A DNA stretch of 64,000 nt, from contig CM066034.1 in assembly GCA_033557465.1 (NCBI GenBank), forward strand, positions 409,612,159 to 409,676,158. The letters run 5' to 3'. Source of the DNA: Ichthyophis bannanicus (lineage: Eukaryota > Chordata > Amphibia > Gymnophiona > Ichthyophiidae). A program made the position numbers and the translations under genes. The notes beneath the pieces are model-generated. The model worked only from the letters and a program-made list of their open reading frames with translations. It searched no databases and was not told the DNA's origin. Position 1 is the first letter of the stretch. Each line of letters opens with the position of its first letter. Positions 22,020-33,054 of the stretch are shown here, one piece after another.

Positions 22020-22240
22020 TACTACTAAGCATTTATAAAGCGCTACCAGGCGCACGCAGCACTGTATAATGAAAACACAAAAAGACAGTCCCTGCCTCAA
22101 AAAAAGCTTACAATCTCTAAAAAGACAAAGCAAGAAAAGGAGTAGAAAAGATAAGAACAAGGGCAAAGAGACAGGAAAGAGGTAAGAGGAAGAAAGAAAG
22201 GTGAAATAAAAGAGGGGAAGGAAGGGAACCAGTGAAGAGA
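22020..22240. mobile_element. Short insertion in RTE copy 1, SINE- or LINE-tail-like
   Basis: About 220 bp absent from RTE copy 2 at the same place. It starts CATTTATAAAGCGCTACCAG and includes ACAGTCCCTGCCTCAAAAAA followed by AGCTTACAATCT, phrases typical of SINE/L2-type 3' ends. An A/G-rich tail follows. The target duplication is unclear. Confidence 0.5.
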
Positions 22241-22544
22241 TCTGAGGAGTGATGTGTCCAAAGTATGAAAGTCGAAGCCTTGTCATCTGAGCTAAAGAAT
22301 GCTTTGGTTGATCTTCTCTAGTTCTGACTGTTTTGTTCTTCTGGCAGTCCATGGTATACGCAGTATTAGCCACAAGCACCATAATTCAAAGCCATCCAAT
22401 TTTCTTTCTATCTTTTTCACTGTCCAACTTTTGCATCCATATGATATTATTGAAAATAGTGGCTTGAACAAGTCAAATCTTTGTATGGAGAAAGACATAT
22501 CTGCTCTTGAGAATCTTGTCTAGGTCCTTCATAGCCATTCTGCC

Positions 22545-23300
22545 AAGAGCCAATGCGTTCAAAAATAAAATTAATTACTCCAATAGCAACAATATCATAT
22601 GAAGAACCAAAGGCACTGGAGCCAATATTAATACTTTATAAAGTAGACACAGGGATGTCTCAGACAGACGGCTTAAAACGAAGGCACCAAAGTGTCTAAG
22701 ATTGCCGTAATAGCATCAAGGACAATCCACTGGCCATTTAATTCTCATACTTGAGACTCCAATAAAAACATCAAGAAACAGTGTCAAATAGTAAGGGTAT
22801 GAAAAAATCAGTACTTAACTTCAGACACCCCAACGCTGGCTATCATAGCGCCATGCAATGCGTTTCACTCAAAAAAATGAGTTTCTTCAGGGGGATTTAA
22901 ACTGAAGGTACCTGAAGAAACTCATTTTTTTGAGTGAAACGCATTGCCTGGCGCTATGATAGCCAGCGTTGGGGTGTCTGAAGTTAAGTACTGATTTTTT
23001 CATACCCTTACTATTTGACACTGTTTCTTGATGTTTTTATTGGAGTCTCAAGTATGAGAATTAAATGGCCAGTGGATTGTCCTTGATGCTATTACGGCAA
23101 TCTTAGACACTTTGGTGCCTTCGTTTTAAGCCGTCTGTCTGAGACATCCCTGTGTCTACTTTATAAAGTATTAATATTGGCTCCAGTGCCTTTGGTTCTT
23201 CATATGATATTGTTGCTATTGGAGTAATTAATTTTATTTTTGGTCATTCACTATTACTCTACGAAGTGACCTACAATTATCTTGTAAGAGCCAATGCGTT
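22545..23300. mobile_element. 726-bp foldback insertion with 15-bp target duplication
   Basis: Two arms of 332 bp (22560-22891 and 22911-23242) are inverted copies of one another with a single difference noticed, separated by a 19-bp spacer. The right arm continues for 43 bp beyond the repeat. The whole is flanked by AAGAGCCAATGCGTT at 22545-22559 and again at 23286-23300. It lies inside RTE copy 1. There is no coding capacity. The 15-bp duplication is longer than DNA transposons usually make and suggests target-primed insertion of a head-to-head partial copy, as is common for Penelope-like elements. Confidence 0.85.
22828..22894 (-). ncRNA. Hammerhead-ribozyme-like motif in the foldback left arm
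   Basis: On the minus strand the order is CCCC, CTGAAGA, an ACTCA/TGAGT hairpin with a T loop, GAAA, a CGC...GCG stem, TT, GGGG. This is the layout of a type I hammerhead: stem I of 4 bp, a CUGANGA box, stem II of 5 bp, GAAA, stem III of 3 bp plus an inner hairpin, and a GUU cleavage site. One extra A between CUGAAGA and stem II departs from the consensus. The right arm has the core, but its 5' half of stem I differs, so only the left arm is complete. Hammerheads are known in Penelope-like elements and retrozymes. Confidence 0.45.
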
Positions 23301-25600
23301 GTCAGATTTCTTGACCGCTTGTTGCTTCTTTATTGATAGTTGATCCAAGTATGTTAAAGTTGTCCATGATTTCAATTTCTTCTCCATCAACAAAGAACTT
23401 ATTGATTTTTGCCAGTTGTCATGGTCTTTGTCTTCTTTACATTAAGGTGCAGACCTATTTTAAGACTGTTCCTTGATCTTGAGAAGCAAATGTTTCCGAA
23501 CATCTTCATTTTCAGCCAGTAATGTGGTATCACCAGCATAGCGAAAGTTGTTTGTCTTCCACTAATCTTCACACCTCTGTTGTCTTCATACAATCCTGCT
23601 TCTCTGATGATTTCTTCTGTGTATAAATTAAACAGGTAGGGGGAAAGTATGCAGCCTTGTTGTACACCTTTGCTGGTTTTAAACCATTCTGTTTCTCCTT
23701 GTTCTGTTGGAACTGTTGCTTCTTGATCAATGTACAGATTGTGCAAGAGAACGATCAGGTGTTCTGGTATACCCATGCTTCTTAATGTGGCCCAGAGTTT
23801 CTCATGGTTTACAAAGTCAGAAGCTATGCTGTAGTGAATGAAGCACAAATAGATATCCTTTTGGTATTCTTTAGTCTTTTCAAGGATCCATCTCACATCC
23901 GCACTGTGTCTCGTTCCTCTCCCTTTCCTGAACCCTGCTTGCACTTCAAGTAGTTCTTGTTCCAGGTATGGTTGTATTTTCTGTTGAATTATCTTCAGTA
24001 GAATCTTGCTGGCATGTGGGATCAGAGCGACTATGCAATAATTTCTACAGTCAGTTGGATCACCTTTCTTTAGTATTGCTATAAACAGAGATATTTTCCA
24101 GTCAGTTGGCCATGATGTTGTCTTCTAAATTTCTTGACGGAGCCTTGTAAGTATGGTAATAGCTGCATCACATTGCTGTAATACTTCTATGGGAATGTCA
24201 TCAATGCCCGATGCTTTGTTCTTTGATAAGGCTTTCAATACTGCTTCAACTTCTTCTTTCATCACTACTGGTTCTGGATCATAAGGTACAAGTTGAAACC
24301 GCTGTTGGTCCACTTGATCTTTATCATATCTGTATATCCTTTCCACTTTTTCTTGATCTTCTCAGCATCGTTCAACGTAGATCGTTGAGCATGTAGTAAC
24401 ACTCCAATTCGAGGCTGGAATTTTTGCTTTAACTCTTAGTTTTAGGAAAGCCAATCTTGTTCGTTCTTGTTTCTGCTTTTATTTCCTTGCATGCGTCATT
24501 GCAGTACTTTTCCTTGTCCTGTCTTGCTGCATGTTGGAAATCATTGAGTTCTGCTAGTGCCTCTCTTTCTCCTCTGGCTTTAGCTTCTCTGCGTTTCTGG
24601 ACAATTTTCAGAGTTTCTTCAGTAATCCATTTTGGCCGTTTTTGCTTTTTCACCTTTTGTAGAGACTTCTCACTTTCTTCCAACTCAACTTTTTTGATGT
24701 CATTCCATAACTCTTCTGGAGCTCTGTCATTTGTATCTAAAGCAGCAAATCAATTTTGCAGGCAGTCTTTAAATTCGAGTGGTATATTCTCAAGGTCATA
24801 TTTTGCTACATTCATGAGTGGCTTGCTCTTTTTCAACTTTTAGCTAGTGTTTGCATACTAGTAGTTGGTGATCTGTACCACAGTCAGCTCCAGGTTTTGT
24901 CTGTCTTGATGTTATAGAGCTTTTCCATCGTTGACTTCCATAGACGTAGTCAATTTGATTTTTGTATAATCCATTGGGTGAAGTCCATGTGTGCAGTTGC
25001 CGCTTGTGTTGCTTGGAAGAAAGTGTTTGAGATGAATAGAATTCTGCAAGACCAACGATCTATCAGTATTTCTCCAGCTTCATTTCTGTTGCCGTCCATA
25101 TTTTCCAACCATTTTGCCGCCGCCTTTGTTGCCATCTTTTGCATTCCAATCACCCATGACTATCAGGAGATCCTGTTTGCATGTTCTGTCAATTTCAGTT
25201 TGTACTTGTTCATACAGCTCATCAATTTCATCCTGTTCTGCAGCTGTTGTTGGGGCATATACTTGAATTATAGTTGGTTTGATAGGCATTCCTCATAGAC
25301 GAATAGAGATCAAGTGTTCACCAACTGCATTGTATTTCATTACAGTTCTTGCAAGTTTCTTCTTTGTCTTTCATTTCCAGCATAGTAGACCATGTGATCA
25401 TCTGATGCAAAGTGCCCGATGCCAGTCCATTTCAGTTCGCTGACACCCAACAGATCAAGTTATACACGTTCCATTTCATTCTTGACCACCTCCAACTTCC
25501 CTTGGCTCATGCTTCGTATGTTCCATGGCCTGGTGACTATAGCTAGTCTGGATCTCGTGGTATCACGATGAATTTGTATAAAATAACTTTGTATGTATTG

Positions 25601-26026
25601 GTTCCCTAATTTATGCCCATTTTCATTATGGGCATCCTGAGAATCTGAAAGGCTTACTAGAACAGGGTTGGGAAACCCTGGCATACGCTATTCTAAACAG
25701 CTTGCTATCTGATACAAGATATAGAGGATGGTAGCACTAACCAAGGACGCGTTCTTAATAATCGTGAAAAGAAAGTAGAAAGTAATTTTCTGTAGTATTG
25801 ACCCTGGTCATTTGCATCCTCCCTAACCCATCTGTTAATATAATTAAAGCCCTAGTACCTTTGGTGCATATGAAGTCAAATGAGACTATAATGGATATCT
25901 TGGTCTGATGTTGAGTAGTATACAAAATGTGTATTCAGTGCAGATGCCTTGACTACCTCTCCCCTTAAAAACGGCTTTGGGGGCCATTGAATATTTAAAA
26001 ACAAAAACAAATTTGCTTTTCTTCCA
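25601..26026. other. Unassigned sequence in GET1 intron 1
   Basis: No gene, exon or recognised repeat; it lies between RTE copy 1 and an ancient DIRS remnant. Confidence 0.4.
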
Positions 26027-27060
26027 GCAGACCACTCTGGAATACATAGGTTATGCCCATCAGCCAACACCTTATAGCCACTTGCTGTCCAGTATTCTGT
26101 CTCCAGCAGATGGTGATGGACAGTTAGTGTAGCTGAAGTGGTTAGGTATAATGGCTCCTCGGCCTCTGCTTGAGCTTATTTGGTGGGAGGGTTTCCAGAA
26201 TGTGTCCTCAGATGAGTCCTGGATGAGTCCAGGTCCCTCACTTTAGTTGAGTTCAATGGGTTTTATTTCTCTGTTGATCTGTAGTGGTTAACTTTATTTT
26301 TCCCCCTAGTTTTGTAATATAAATTTGTTAGGTTTCCCCCTTCCTTCTTCTCAACCTGGTATTGGGGACTGGTTAAAAGTGTGTTTTTTTTTAAGTGCTT
26401 GAATTCGAAACAGCGGTGTCTCAGCATTTGTTTTTGGGAACTTGCTGGTAAGTAATGTGAGGGAACTCTGGAGGACTTACCAGGGAGGAGATACCTCTCA
26501 GCTGTAGTGTGCTGGCTGTGATTGTGGGTCTTTTAGCTGAGGAAGGCCTTAATCTTGGGCCAGATTGATGATTGGGGCTGGCTTGGGGAGCAGGGAGTGA
26601 CTAGTGTTTCCACTGGTCTTAATAGGCAGCTGTGTTTGCTTTCATTTTCAGCGATCTATGCTAGAAGCGCCTTTAGAGTGAGCAGAGCACTGCTGCTGGT
26701 GTGGAGGGTGTCACCGCAGCTCAGGAACGTGAGCTTCTTGCTTCAGAGGGGAGGGGGAAGGAGGTTCAAATTCTGACAGCTTTTTCCAAAGAGCAGTTTT
26801 TGATGGCAATTTCCCCTCTGCCTTCTGTGAACAACTTACTTGTGCATTAAGCTATTCAAGATATCTTGACTGAAAGGACTGCACTGGAGAATCTAGTCTA
26901 ACTGTTTGAAGGTGCCATAGGAAAGCTTTACCCCTTTGTTCCAGAAAAGGAGAACTTGAAGCACTAAAAAGCAGATGCCTTAATAGTAATGCCCAAGAAA
27001 TCGACTATCTCTGAGAGTGGTACAGCTTTGAAGGATCAGGAGGGTCATAAACATAAGAGA
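26027..27060 (+). mobile_element. Ancient DIRS remnant (C/D family type): left end to gag core
   Basis: The start resembles the left end of copy D, with TTCTGTCTCCAGCAGATG and TCCAGTATTCTGTCTCC phrases in the same order. The gag core is still recognisable at about 26966-27060, where codons for ADALIV, KKSTIS and SGTALKDQEG match the KVDAxV...KKTTIP...ALKDxQ block of better copies. There are many stops. This is an older layer than the other DIRS copies here. Confidence 0.6.
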
Positions 27061-27336
27061 TGACCTAGACTGGCCACTGTTGGAAACAGGATACTGGACT
27101 TGATGGACCTTGGTCTGACCCAGTATGGCATAAGTACCTAGCAGATTCCCAAAAAGACACAGGTTCCACAGTGCTTGTATTGGGTCAAGCAGTGATATCC
27201 TGGGTCCCTTTTAATAATGGTTTATGTACCTTTCCTCCAGGAACTTGTCCAAACCTACACTACACAACACTAACAACTTTTACTACATCCTCCGGTAACA
27301 AATTCCAATTTGATTTACACGTTGAGTGAAAAAATA
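27061..27336. mobile_element. CR1-type 3' end fragments, both orientations
   Basis: 27069-27131 has the CR1 3' signature on the + strand (GGCCACTGTTGGAAACAGGA, then TTGGTCTGACCCAGTATGGC). 27131-27330 has minus-orientation CR1-like text (TTTCCTCCAGGAACTTGTCC, GTTGAGTGAAAAAATATTTT). They are probably two separate short insertions. Confidence 0.55.
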
Positions 27337-27607
27337 TTTTCTGTTAAGTGCCGTTAATTTGGTGTCGACTCATGGCGACCCTCTGGATAGTTGTCCTAAA
27401 TTGTTTGGTCTTCAGTCAGGTGGCTCATTATTGACAGACTGGTACCTGTAGCTGCTGTTGTATCAATCCATCTCATTGCTGGCCTTCCTCTTTTGTGCTG
27501 ACCTTCTATCTTGCCAAGCATGATGTCTTTCTCTAATGATCTCTTTGCATGATGTGTCCAAAGTATGAAAGTCAAAGTCTTGTCATCTGAGCTTCTAAAG
27601 AAAGCTT
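27337..27607 (-). mobile_element. RTE copy 2, piece 1 (3' end)
   Basis: The 3' untranslated end of a second RTE element, starting GTGTCGACTCATGGCGACCC like copy 1. It is cut by DIRS F after AAAGAAAGCTT at 27607 and resumes at 33540. Confidence 0.85.
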
Positions 27608-27625
27608 AGGCTCCTGAGCGTATAT

Positions 27626-27744
27626 CCAGTCTAGTCCCGGAGCTCTGGGTTGTCCATCTCATCTAGCAGCTTGGAGACTGAGGAACTCCTTCTTTTGTGA
27701 TGTCACAAGTATAACTATCCGGGAGCCTCCTCCTGCCACCAGTT
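27626..27744 (+). repeat. DIRS F left inverted terminal repeat
   Basis: Pairs with 33375-33492. It runs from CCAGTCTAGTCCCGGAGCTC to CTCCTCCTGCCACCAGTT with only a few mismatches between the arms. Confidence 0.9.
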
Positions 27745-28539
27745 ACCTCAGTCTTCAAGCAGCTAGATGGATGGTGAGCCCGGAGGCCCGGGCTCACTGG
27801 AGGAACAATTAGGAGTTGTTTAAATTTGTAGGATAGGAGAAGGCTGCTGTAGCCTTATACAGAAAGAATAGGGTTTAAAGCAGAGTGGAGTCTGCACTTA
27901 GAAGTCCGGTGCCTTTAAATGACAGAAGGCCTTCCTTCAGCTGTGATTTCCCTCCTCCTTGCTCTGGATTCTTCCCTAGCGTTCAGGAGCACGGCTCAGT
28001 AATTTTAGTGAAGGAGAGGAGCTCCGGGGTTGGTCTGGAGGATAGACTTAACCCGGAGTGCAGCTTACCAGCGCCTAGTCAGAAGTCCTGCCTGCTGTGC
28101 GCTGTGACCCGCTCGTCGGCGCACACCGACAGCTGGAGATTTTGAATGATCCGGTTTCTTCAGGCTGCCCTCTGTCAGTACTCCACTTTAAGAGCGCCGG
28201 CCAGCACGGAAGGTAAGAGCGGGGTCTCCCCACGCTTGGGAACAGCCAAGAGGTAAGCGGACCCAGCGGTTGGCCGCGGCAGCGATTTGGGCGCAAAATC
28301 TGCTTGCAGGCCCTGCCGTATGGTGGTGGCGCATTCAGGCCGCAGCAGCGAGCGTCTTTGCGGCGCTTGCGTTTAGGCGGGAGATTTCAGCTGCAGGCCT
28401 CTGCCTCTGTGTTTTGGCGGGGGGGGGGGGAGGGTGTTCCCAGAGCTGGACAAGTGTTTTCACAGTGTCAGTAGTGGTTCAAGGGGCCTGTGCAGCTAGT
28501 TCTCAGAGGGTGTTGGCTCCTGAGTTAGGTGGTGTGGAG

Positions 28540-30008
28540 ATGCCCTCTAAACCTAATTGTGTGGTGTGTGGAGCTAAAACTAGCGCATGCTCGGGGGTCT
28601 GTAAGTCCTGTGTGAGGGAGGCCTCGATGGAGCGGGCACAGGAGGACAAAGGAGAATCCCCGAGGACAGATGCTGGGGCATTGCCTGTCCAAACAGTAGA
28701 GGTGGCCCGGGATGAACCGGTAGCTGGGCCCTCTTCAGTCACAGACTCTTCCCCCGGGCAGACACCCTGGCATCCATTTTCTCTCAGGACTTTGTAAGTC
28801 TCCTGCAGCAAGCGGTGGCGGGCAGCACTCCTCAGCGCAGGTCTTCGACGGGCGCTGCAGCAGCGAAGAGGCTGGCGCCGCCGCTGCAGGGGGATGTGCC
28901 CCCTGAAAGAACTAAGAAGCCCAGGGTAGACGGGGTGAGCAGCGTTCAGTCAGTGGCTTCGGAGGGGCCCCTGTTGGAGGGGGAAGGCCTCGGGGCGGAG
29001 CTGGATGAAGAGCTAGAAGAAGGAGAGTTGTCTGAAAAGGAAGATCAGCCTAGAGTGGTGTGTGTCTTCAGGAGAGAGGAGCTGCCGGCGCTCATAACAG
29101 AGGCACTAAATGTGCTGAACATGCCAGTGCCGGGATCAGCAGAAGATGAGACGCTGGAGGATCCATTGTTGCAGGTGTTCCGGAAGGGTCAGAAAGCGTT
29201 CCCGGTACACAGGGTGTTCCAGGAAATGATTCAGGAAGAATGGAACATTCCTGAGGCTCCTCTGAAAGGGGCCAGAGTTATGGGTCGCTTATATCCGTTA
29301 GTGGATCAAGACAAGGAGATGTTTAAGCCGCCCAAGGTGGACACGGCTGTCTCCGCGGTCACTAAGAAGACCACCATTCCTGTGGAAGGCAGCGCGGCGC
29401 TCAAGGATACCCAAGACAGGAAGTTGGACATGTTGCTTAAACAAGTCTTTGAGGTGAATGCCCTCTCGCTCCAGGCGGCCATCTGTGGGGCCTGGGTGGC
29501 TAGAGCATGCCTACGCTGGTCACAGAGAGCGGCAGGCCCAGAGGGTGCCCGCATGGAAGAAGCGGCAAAGTTGGAGTCGGGTGCAGCCTACTTGGCAGAT
29601 ATCCACTATGATCTTATGAGAGGACTGTCAAGAGTATGGCGTCTGCCGTGGCGGCTTGGAGGTATCTGTGGCTGCGCAACTGGGCGGCGGATAGCTCCTC
29701 CAAGGCTAGGGTCAGTAAACTGCCTTTCAAGGGCCGTCTCCTGTTCGGGGAAGATTTTAGAAAAATTGGTCAAAGACTTGGGTGAATCCAAAGGGGGTAG
29801 GTTACCAGAGGACAAGCCCAAGCCGGTCTGAACTTCTATGGGCAGAGGGCAGCAGCGAGACTTTCGGCGTTTTCGTTTCTCCAGATTTAACGCGGGCCAG
29901 AGAAGTCGGTTCCCTAGTAGGAATCAAGGGTTCTGGGGATTTCGGGGAGCGGGAAGGGGCTTTGGTCCCTCCTTCTTGGTGTCCCTCAACAACAGGAAGC
30001 CCCAATGA
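28540..30008 (+). pseudogene. DIRS F gag-like protein (frameshifted)
   Basis: Starts MPSKPNCVVCGAKTS, with the same CxxC-x10-CxxC finger and start context as copy G. The frame is lost once at about 28755-28768: the upstream frame stops at 28797, while the true continuation (SIFSQDFVSLLQQAVAG) is in another frame. From 28815 the conserved body is open: acidic EELEEGELSE, ETLEDPLLQVFRKGQKAFPV, KVDTAVSAVTKKTTIPVEGS, LSLQAAICGAWVARACLRW. A second short out-of-frame stretch at about 29630-29750 replaces the ARRYLWLRNWAAD block of copy G. After a TGA at 29829-29831 the same frame continues into an Arg/Gly-rich tail (GRGQQRDFRRFRF, GFWGFRGAGRGFG) ending at 30008, so that TGA is probably a mutation. 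Confidence 0.85.
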
Positions 30009-30039
30009 GATCAGGGGGACCCAGGTGCCTGTCCTTCCT

Positions 30040-31908
30040 CTCGGGGGCGATTACAGGATTTTTATCCTGCCTGGGTTCAAATCACTTCAGATCAGTGGGT
30101 TCTGGAGGTTATTTGAAAGGGCTACGCTCTGGAACTCTTGAGGCCGGTGCATGATGCGTTCGTTCGGTCCCCCGGCAGGTCTCCCGCCAAATGCGAGGCC
30201 TTGCGGGGGACAGTGCGAAAGCTACTAGATCTCAAGGCCATTGTACCAGTACCGCCAGACCAATGTGGCTCCGGTCGATACTCCATTTACTTCATCGTCC
30301 CAAAGAAAGACGGAGGTTTTCGGCCCATCCTGGATCTCAAAGGTGTGAACCGCTGTCTCCGGGTGTCGCATTTTCACATGGAGACACTCCGGTCAGTGAT
30401 GGTGGCGGTCCAGAAAGGCGAATTTCTCACCTCTCTCGATTTGTCGGAAGCCTACCTCCACATCCCCATACGACCAGATCATCACAGGTACCTCAGATTC
30501 GCGGTGCCGTTCGGACACTTTCAGTTTCGAGCGTTGCCATTTGCTCTGGCAACGGCGCCTCGGACCTTCACCAAAGTTATGGTGGTGGTTGCGGCGGCGC
30601 TAAGGAAGGAAGGAATACTGGTTCACCCATATCTGGACGATTGGTTGATTCGGGCGAAGTCCAGAGAAGAGAGTGCCAGAGCCACAGCCAGAGTGGTCTC
30701 CTTTCTAGAAAGTCTCGGTTGGGTGGTCAACCGGATGAAAAGCCACATGGTGCCTTCCCAGTGCCTGGAATACCTAGGGGCTTGGTTCGATACGGCCTCC
30801 GGGAAGGTATTTCTGACGGAGCAGAGGGCGAAGGGCCTGAGAAAACTTGTTCAGAAGTTTCTTCAAACCAGACGGCCCTCGGCCTGGCATTATCTACAAC
30901 TGTTGGGTACCATGGCGGCAGCAATAGAGACGGTGCCGTGGGCGTGGGCCCACATGAGGCCCTTACAGAGGGCGTTGCTTCGGCGCTGGTCACATCAGCA
31001 GGATCCGTTGTCTCGGAGGCTTCCTTGCCTGGAAGACACCTGCCAAGCCCTGCGGTGGTGGCTACTTCCCGATTCGCTAAGGAACGGGAAAGGGTTGGAG
31101 ACACCGGACTGGATTCCTCTGACTACGGATGCCAGCCTGCTGGGCTGGGGAGCACACTGCTGGGGGATGCTTTGCACAGGGGCAGTGGAGCACCCAGGAG
31201 CGGACTTGGTCAATCAACCGTCTGGAGCTGAGGGCAGTTGCCTTGGCTCTACGAGAGTTTCGAGCGGTGCTCAGAGGAAAGGCGGTCCAGGTATTCTCCG
31301 ACAACGTGGCGGTGGCCTATGTCAACAGACGGGGGGGAACCAGCAGCGTCGCTCTGGAGGAAGAAACCGAAGCCCTGTTGGACTGGGTCGAAGGGAATCT
31401 CCTGGATCTGTCAGCGGCACACATGGCAGGAGTGGAAAACGTCGAGGCCGATTTTCTCAGCAGGGTTAAGGTGGATCCCGGGGAATGGGTTCTGCACCCG
31501 GAGGTGTTTGCAATGTTGGGGCGTCGATGGGGAGTTCCAGTCATGGACCTCATGGCCACTTTCACCTCGGCAAAAGTCAACTGTTTCTACAGCAGGCGAA
31601 AAGAAAGAATGGCGGAAGGATTGGATGCGCTCATTCAGAGCTGGCCGGAGGGCCAGCTGCTGTATGTCTTCCTACCATGGTTGTTGATCGGCAGGGTGCT
31701 TCAGCGGATAAAGCACTACAGCGGACAGGTCATTCTCATAGCCCCGGACTGGCCGCGCCGTCCTTGGTACGGAGATCTGATAAGATTGCTGGTGGCAAAG
31801 CCATGGCGTCTTCCGCCTCGAGCGGATCTGCTGTCGCAGGGGCCTCTTCTGATGCCCCACGTGGATCGATTCTCGCTCACGGCCTGGCTCTTGAAAGGGC
31901 GTGGATGA
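30040..31908 (+). pseudogene. DIRS F reverse transcriptase-RNase H-methyltransferase
   Basis: RT is open from 30138: GRYSIYFIVPKKDGGFRPIL, METLRSVMVAVQKGEFLTSL, AYLHIPIRPDH, ALPFALATAPRTFTKV, the intact catalytic HPYLDDWLIRA and LQLLGTMAAAIETVPWAWAH. A frameshift just upstream (before 30138) breaks the N-terminus. RNase H begins PLTTDASLLGWGAHC; a second frameshift at about 31160-31175 moves the reading to the frame open at 31129-31908. There SINRLELRAVALAL, QVFSDNVAVAYVNRRGG and ENVEADFLSRVKVDPGEW give the remaining Glu/Asp/Asp residues. The methyltransferase domain has VMDLMATFTSAK and QLLYVFLPWLLIG; its motif IV is FLPW instead of FPPW. It ends LTAWLLKGRG at 31908, overlapping in another frame the start of the recombinase. 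Confidence 0.87.
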
Positions 31909-32931
31909 ATGCGAGGGGATAATCTCCACCTTGCTAAGAGCCAGAGGAGATCCACCTCGCTGGCGTATGTTCGCATTTGGAGAGTTTTTGAGGCCTGGTG
32001 CTCGGGCAAGGGGTGTGAGCCGTTGAAGTCTTCCATTCCCCAGGTCCTAGAGTTCCTTCAAGAGGGGTTCGATAAAGGCTTAGCTGCTGCGTCTCTTCGA
32101 GTTCAGGTCGCAGCCTTGGCGTGCTATAGAGGGAATATCGGAGGCCAGACTCTTGGTACCCAGGGAGATGTCAAGCAGTTTTTGAGAGCGGTATCCCTAC
32201 TCAGGCTGCCTTGCAGGCCGGTGGTTCCGAATTGGCACCTGCCGTCCGTACTAGAAGCCTTAGTACGGGAGCCTTTCGAACTCTTATCTCGAGCGTCACT
32301 CAAGGATCTCACGTTGAAGGTGGTCTTTCTTGTGGCGATTTGCTCTGCGAGAAGAGTCTCGGAGTTGCAAGCGCTCAGCTGCAGGGCTCCTTACCTTTCT
32401 CTGGAGGCGAGGGTGGTCCTGCGGCCGGTACCAGCTTTCTTACCCAAGGTCGTTTTGGCGTTCCATGTGAACCAGGAAATTTCCTTACCAGTCTTCCGAG
32501 ACCGCGCGGGGAGTCTGACGGTGAGAAGTTTGCATTTGTTGGATGTGCGTCGGGCATTGAAGAAGTACCTGCGGTGTACGGAGGGGTTTTGGAAATCAGA
32601 TAGGCTTTTTCTGCTTTTTGCGGGGCCAAGAAAGGAAGAAGCGGCGTAGAAGGCTTCGATTGCAAGGTGGATTATGGAAGCCATTGCGTCGGTGTACATA
32701 TTGAAGGGTAAATCGGTCCCAATGGGGCTCAGGGCACACTCCACCAGAGCTCAAGCAACCTCGTGGGTGGCGGTTCGACTGGTGTCGCCGGCGGACATCT
32801 GTAGAGAGGCGACGTGGTCATCCCTGAATTCGTTTATTAAGCACTACCGTCTAGATGTGCAGTCGACAGAAGACACTGTTTTTGGGTCTGCAGTGCTTCA
32901 GGCTGGGCTCTCGGGTCCCTCCCGTGCTTGA
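31909..32931 (+). pseudogene. DIRS F tyrosine recombinase, one internal stop
   Basis: A single frame of about 340 codons, with one TAG at 32647-32649, holds the whole recombinase. The N-terminal core-binding part has STSLAYVRIWRVFEAWC and VLEFLQEGFDKGLAAASLRV. The catalytic part has LKDLTLKVVFLVAICSARRV with SELQALS (first Arg), FHVNQEISLPVF, LRAHSTRAQATSW (His-x-x-Arg) and SFIKHYRLDV (Tyr). All four catalytic positions are present, so apart from the stop this looks recently functional. The enzyme would join the circular DNA copy to a short shared target core. Confidence 0.9.
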
Positions 32932-32962
32932 ATCTTTTATTCACTGCTCTGGCACAAACCCA

Positions 32963-33054
32963 GAGGTCTGGGACTAGACTGGATACACACTCAGGAAGAG
33001 AAAATTAGTCTTACCTGCTAATTGTAGTTCCTGGAGTGTAGCCAGTCTAGTCCC
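32963..33054. repeat. DIRS F internal complementary region
   Basis: Contains GACTGGATACACACTCAGGA, then AGAGAAAATTAGTCTTACCT and GCTAATTGTAGTTCCTGGAG. The first part complements the left end (27611-27640); the second complements the right extension (33483-33539). Confidence 0.9.

Larger units (their letters stand above)
21813..25600 (-). mobile_element. RTE-clade (BovB-like) LINE, copy 1
   Basis: A nearly full-length but decayed RTE element on the minus strand. Endonuclease start: NIRSMSQGKLEVVKNEMERV (about 25520-25460), then QVYAPTTAAEQDEIDELYEQ and MGDWNAKDG (25260-25140). The linker carries RPKWITEETLKIVQKRREAK (24640-24560). The reverse transcriptase has NKASGIDDIPIEVLQQCDAA (24240-24170), MQAGFRKGRGTR (23944), KGVQQGCILSPYLFNLYTEE (about 23680) and HLNVKKTKTM. 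The YADD box is destroyed (FAMLVIPHY). The 3' end (21813-22270) starts GTTGTTAAGTGCCATCGAGT and GTGTCGACTCATGGCGACCC. Insertions sit at 22020-22240 and 22545-23300. Confidence 0.85.

Noticed and set aside
22545..23300. Foldback DNA transposon (MITE-like)
   Set aside because: A 15-bp target duplication and unequal outer extensions fit target-primed insertion of an inverted pair better; no transposase-type ends recognised.
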